This document shows, piece by piece, positions 61,623 through 64,000 of a stretch of DNA of 64,000 bases. A model generated the notes under the pieces. That model was not told where the DNA came from, made no database searches, and saw only the letters and a program-made list of their open reading frames with translations. Each line of letters begins with the position of its first letter. Within the stretch, counting starts at the first letter, position 1. The stretch spans positions 1,178,001-1,242,000 of the forward strand of contig NZ_VWWO01000001.1 in assembly GCF_011752935.1 (NCBI RefSeq), in the 5' to 3' direction. A program made the position numbers and the translations under genes. This DNA comes from Chitinophaga sp. Cy-1792. Lineage in GTDB: Bacteria > Bacteroidota > Bacteroidia > Chitinophagales > Chitinophagaceae.

Positions 61623-62846
61623 ATGAACACGCTGTACGGAGAAAATAGCATCACCAAAGAAAGAAATGTCCTGTTGGTTTTACAGGAAGTTGAAAATTCA
61701 GATGCAGAAACAAAAGATCTTATCAAGAGATTCTGTGGGAAAATAATCTATAATGTTGCTGAAATACAAGCGGGTAAAAGATTGTATGTATGTGGAGATA
61801 TCAGCTTGTTGCAAGAACAATCGCTCCCATTATTTATCATCCAGGAACTTTCCCGCAATTATGAACATCTCCATGAAAATAATATCCACCTCATTACGCT
61901 CGGTGAAGTGCCTGTTATAGTGAGTAATGCCGGTGTGTATTTCAGAAGATTATTTACGGGAGATGATTTTTTTGATAAGATAAAATCAGAACATGCTTTC
62001 CAGGAGCTGACAGAGTCGAATAAGCCGTCTAAAGCATTCAGGAAAGGGATTTACTTAACAGATATCAGGAAGGAAGAAGCGGCTGCCGGAAATGAAGCCC
62101 TGCACTATCGCCTGTTGAGGTGTTCGAGTAATTTAACCGGACCTACGGATAATTTCAGGACCACAGATCGTCAGATTATAGATAGATTAAATGAAGAAGT
62201 AAAATATGTTTTTGAAGAAAGGACAGACCTCAATCACGTATTAGCGCAGATTTATGAGAATAAAGCCAAAACAGAGGATACGGATAAAGAGGTGAAATCA
62301 AGGATCAAGGCTCATTCCGACAAAACGAAAGACATGCCTGCCGAAGGATTGATCGTATTCTGTACTTTTTATGATACTGCCGATCTCGCACATCTTAAAC
62401 CTGTTGAAGCTGACAGGTACGATAGATGTTATAAAGATGTCAGTGGTTTTACAAGGCTTTTCTTCAAATTGAAAAGTACGGTAGAGGATGATTCCCTGGA
62501 AAAGGATTTCAGCGTTACCCTGTATCCGAATTCCGTGTTCATGATTCCGCTTTCAACGAACCGTTTATATACACATGAAATCAGGCCGTCTATGCTAAAT
62601 GTGGATATGATCCCAACGCGATTGGGGTATGTGGTGCGCTGCTCAAACCTGGAAGCTGTACATACCAATAACCAGACATTCATCAAAGACAATGGCCAGT
62701 TCATTGAACTGGAGAAGATGACCGTGGAAATGCAGGAAGAATTGAGAAGTTCTTATTACGAGGAGAATAAGTCAGAAAAACTGATGACCTATGGTAAAGT
62801 GCATTTCAGCATGAATGCCGGCGATTACGAAAAACCTATTTTTTAA
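61623..62846 (+). CDS. AlkB-like 2OG-Fe(II) oxygenase paralogue with an N-terminal extension
   Basis: A 407-residue protein. Residues 1-170 are not recognised. The C-terminal half has the AlkB-type iron facial triad His231-x-Asp233 (KSRIKAHSDKTKD) and His318 (RLYTHEI), and RLGYVVR at 333-339, matching the RxxxxxR that binds 2-oxoglutarate in AlkB. LIVFCTFYD and DFSVTLYPNSVFMIPLSTNR align with the corresponding strands of the next gene's product. It would oxidise a nucleic-acid base or protein/small molecule with O2 and 2-oxoglutarate; the substrate is unknown. It lies 6 bp before its paralogue. Confidence 0.75.
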   Translation: MNTLYGENSITKERNVLLVLQEVENSDAETKDLIKRFCGKIIYNVAEIQAGKRLYVCGDISLLQEQSLPLFIIQELSRNYEHLHENNIHLITLGEVPVIVSNAGVYFRRLFTGDDFFDKIKSEHAFQELTESNKPSKAFRKGIYLTDIRKEEAAAGNEALHYRLLRCSSNLTGPTDNFRTTDRQIIDRLNEEVKYVFEERTDLNHVLAQIYENKAKTEDTDKEVKSRIKAHSDKTKDMPAEGLIVFCTFYDTADLAHLKPVEADRYDRCYKDVSGFTRLFFKLKSTVEDDSLEKDFSVTLYPNSVFMIPLSTNRLYTHEIRPSMLNVDMIPTRLGYVVRCSNLEAVHTNNQTFIKDNGQFIELEKMTVEMQEELRSSYYEENKSEKLMTYGKVHFSMNAGDYEKPIF

Positions 62847-62852
62847 AGAGAC

Positions 62853-63641
62853 ATGGCTGCTGCGTTTAATAAAATCGTACTTGATTTTAACTCAAATTTG
62901 TTTGAAGCATTATCGAAGGCAACTATTTTTGAAGCACTTTCAAAAGGCAGAATTGGCAATCATCTTGTAAGAGAAATGACCAATGGAGTACCTGTTGTAA
63001 GAACTACTTCAAAATACAGCATTCCGGCGCAGTTCTTTGCTCCTATCCATGAAGCAGTAGCTGATAATATCCTTGAAACTATCAATAGACAAAGCCTGCA
63101 GGGGCCCAATCCTGCAGGTTTCAATAATGCTTTGATCGAGGTGTACGATGCCAGTTATGCAAAAATGGGCTATCATTCGGATCAGGCCCTGGATCTGGTA
63201 GATGACTCCCTCATTGCGGTATTTTCCTGTTACGAAAATCCGGATGAACTAACAGAAAAACATATACGAAAATTAAGAATTAAGGATAAAGTGACCGACG
63301 AAGAATTTGAATATTCACTGACACATAACTCAGTTATCCTATTCTCAACGGAAACGAATAAACGATTTCAGCATAAGATCATACTGGATCCTGTTCCTGT
63401 CAACTCGCCTGACAATAAATGGCTGGGCATTACATTCCGCACGTCAAAAACATATATTCTGTTTAAAGATGACTTACCAATGTTTGCCAATGGAAACGTA
63501 TTAACAATGGCAGATAAAGACCAGGAAACAGCATTTTATAAACTGAGAGGAGAAGAAAATAGAAGTCTGAATTTTGTTTATCCTGAATTGGAGTATACAA
63601 TAAGCCCGGCAGACATTATGCAGCCACAGCGGCGCATATAG
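62853..63641 (+). CDS. AlkB-like 2OG-Fe(II) oxygenase
   Basis: A 262-residue protein. AlkB-fold motifs in order: NNALIEVYDASYAKMGYHSD with His108 and Asp110; the Fe-binding second His174 in RFQHKIILDP; and WLGITFRTSKT with Arg196 for 2-oxoglutarate (the first Arg of RxxxxxR is Trp190). The N-terminus shows a duplicated stretch (LFEALSKATIFEALSKG). It is homologous to the upstream protein, and the two genes are 6 bp apart. Substrate unknown; DNA/RNA demethylation is only the family prototype. Confidence 0.82.
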   Translation: MAAAFNKIVLDFNSNLFEALSKATIFEALSKGRIGNHLVREMTNGVPVVRTTSKYSIPAQFFAPIHEAVADNILETINRQSLQGPNPAGFNNALIEVYDASYAKMGYHSDQALDLVDDSLIAVFSCYENPDELTEKHIRKLRIKDKVTDEEFEYSLTHNSVILFSTETNKRFQHKIILDPVPVNSPDNKWLGITFRTSKTYILFKDDLPMFANGNVLTMADKDQETAFYKLRGEENRSLNFVYPELEYTISPADIMQPQRRI

Positions 63642-63647
63642 ACCTCA

Positions 63648-63995
63648 CTATTTTTTTAAACGCCGTTGTTGAATAGCAGAAAAGCTTTGTTTTAAAATCT
63701 GCTGACTCTTTCTGCTTACTGGTAAAGTATATGCTGCAACGCTGATTTGTAAAGATTCCAGTGTTGTTATATGTTGTAAAGCTACAATATAGGATTTGTG
63801 TATTCTGAGAAAGTCTGTCCCAGGTAAACATTCTTCTATTGATTTTAAACTGGCGTAGACAATATATTTTTTATTGGGAGTTACAATCTGTACATAGTTC
63901 AACTTCGCTTCAATGAAGAGAATATCAGCGAGCAGTATTTTTTCCAGCCGATGATTACATCGTACATATAATGAATCCGGCTGTTCCCTGTTCAT
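63648..63995 (-). CDS. LytTR DNA-binding domain protein (possibly truncated by the window end)
   Basis: A 115-residue protein consisting of one LytTR domain: KILLADILFIEAKLNYVQIV, KYIVYASLKSIEECLPGTDF, IHKSYIVALQHITTLESLQI and YTLPVSRKSQQILK. An ATG at 63995 gives a stand-alone domain, but the frame stays open to the end of the window, so it may be the tail of a full response regulator with a receiver domain. It converges with the oxygenase pair (6 bp). Confidence 0.85.
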   Translation of the reverse strand: MNREQPDSLYVRCNHRLEKILLADILFIEAKLNYVQIVTPNKKYIVYASLKSIEECLPGTDFLRIHKSYIVALQHITTLESLQISVAAYTLPVSRKSQQILKQSFSAIQQRRLKK

Positions 63996-64000
63996 TTTTA

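Noticed and set aside
1..64000. CRISPR arrays, tRNA and rRNA genes, insertion sequences
   Set aside because: No regularly spaced direct repeats, no cloverleaf-like T-arm motifs, no rRNA-like stretches and no transposase gene were found by reading; absence by eye is not proof.

Overview
The window looks like chromosomal DNA from a Bacteroidota of the Chitinophaga/Chitinophagaceae type. Support for this comes from SusC-type TonB receptors with FecR/ECF control, YD-repeat RHS proteins with the Bacteroidota core ending, a TssD-type (subtype iii) T6SS tube protein, LytTR/LytS pairs, promoters with a TAnnTTTG -7 box, and an acpP-fabF-rnc cluster. The assignment is an inference from gene families; no rRNA or tRNA gene was seen.

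Layout. (1) 1-13.0 kb is a polymorphic-toxin island: a giant RHS protein cut by the window start, its C-terminal toxin and overlapping membrane-anchored immunity candidate, a displaced RHS C-terminal cassette left from an earlier toxin, and a run of small AT-rich genes and gene fragments that read like orphan immunity genes. (2) 13.1-22.1 kb is a cell-surface signalling and uptake module: FecR anti-sigma, STN-type TonB receptor, a beta-helix lipoprotein and a small lipoprotein, facing an S41 protease and ECF sigma factor on the other strand. (3) 22.4-37.7 kb is mostly core: GDPD, an RND efflux operon (adaptor, pump, TolC), acpP-fabF-rnc, a GyrI-like protein, a WYL regulator, cytochrome bd oxidase (cydAB), and an MDR oxidoreductase divergent from an HxlR regulator. 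(4) 38.2-46.3 kb is a closely packed minus-strand run: LytS-like kinase, LytTR regulator, bestrophin channel, then three condensin genes matching JetA/JetB/JetC (Wadjet/MksFEB-like) with no JetD nuclease gene at the locus. (5) 46.6-49.6 kb has a cysteine-less AhpC/TSA-like protein, a serine hydrolase, a structured leader and a PAS-LuxR regulator. (6) 49.8-55.6 kb is a T6SS cargo module: TssD, VgrG, a PAAR-like (DUF4280) effector carrying both a GH19-like and an L,D-transpeptidase-like domain, and a candidate immunity gene. (7) 55.6-64 kb holds a beta-barrel protein, serine hydrolase, fatty acid desaturase, VOC protein, Crp/Fnr regulator, a large secreted protein, and a tandem pair of AlkB-like 2OG-Fe(II) oxygenase paralogues next to a LytTR-domain protein.

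The most interesting candidates are the kinase-regulator-bestrophin-JetABC run without JetD, the tandem AlkB-like oxygenase pair, and the dual-enzyme T6SS effector. At the DNA level, two intergenic regions (33.8 and 36.5 kb) carry overlapping, mutually exclusive hairpins built around the same two apex words.
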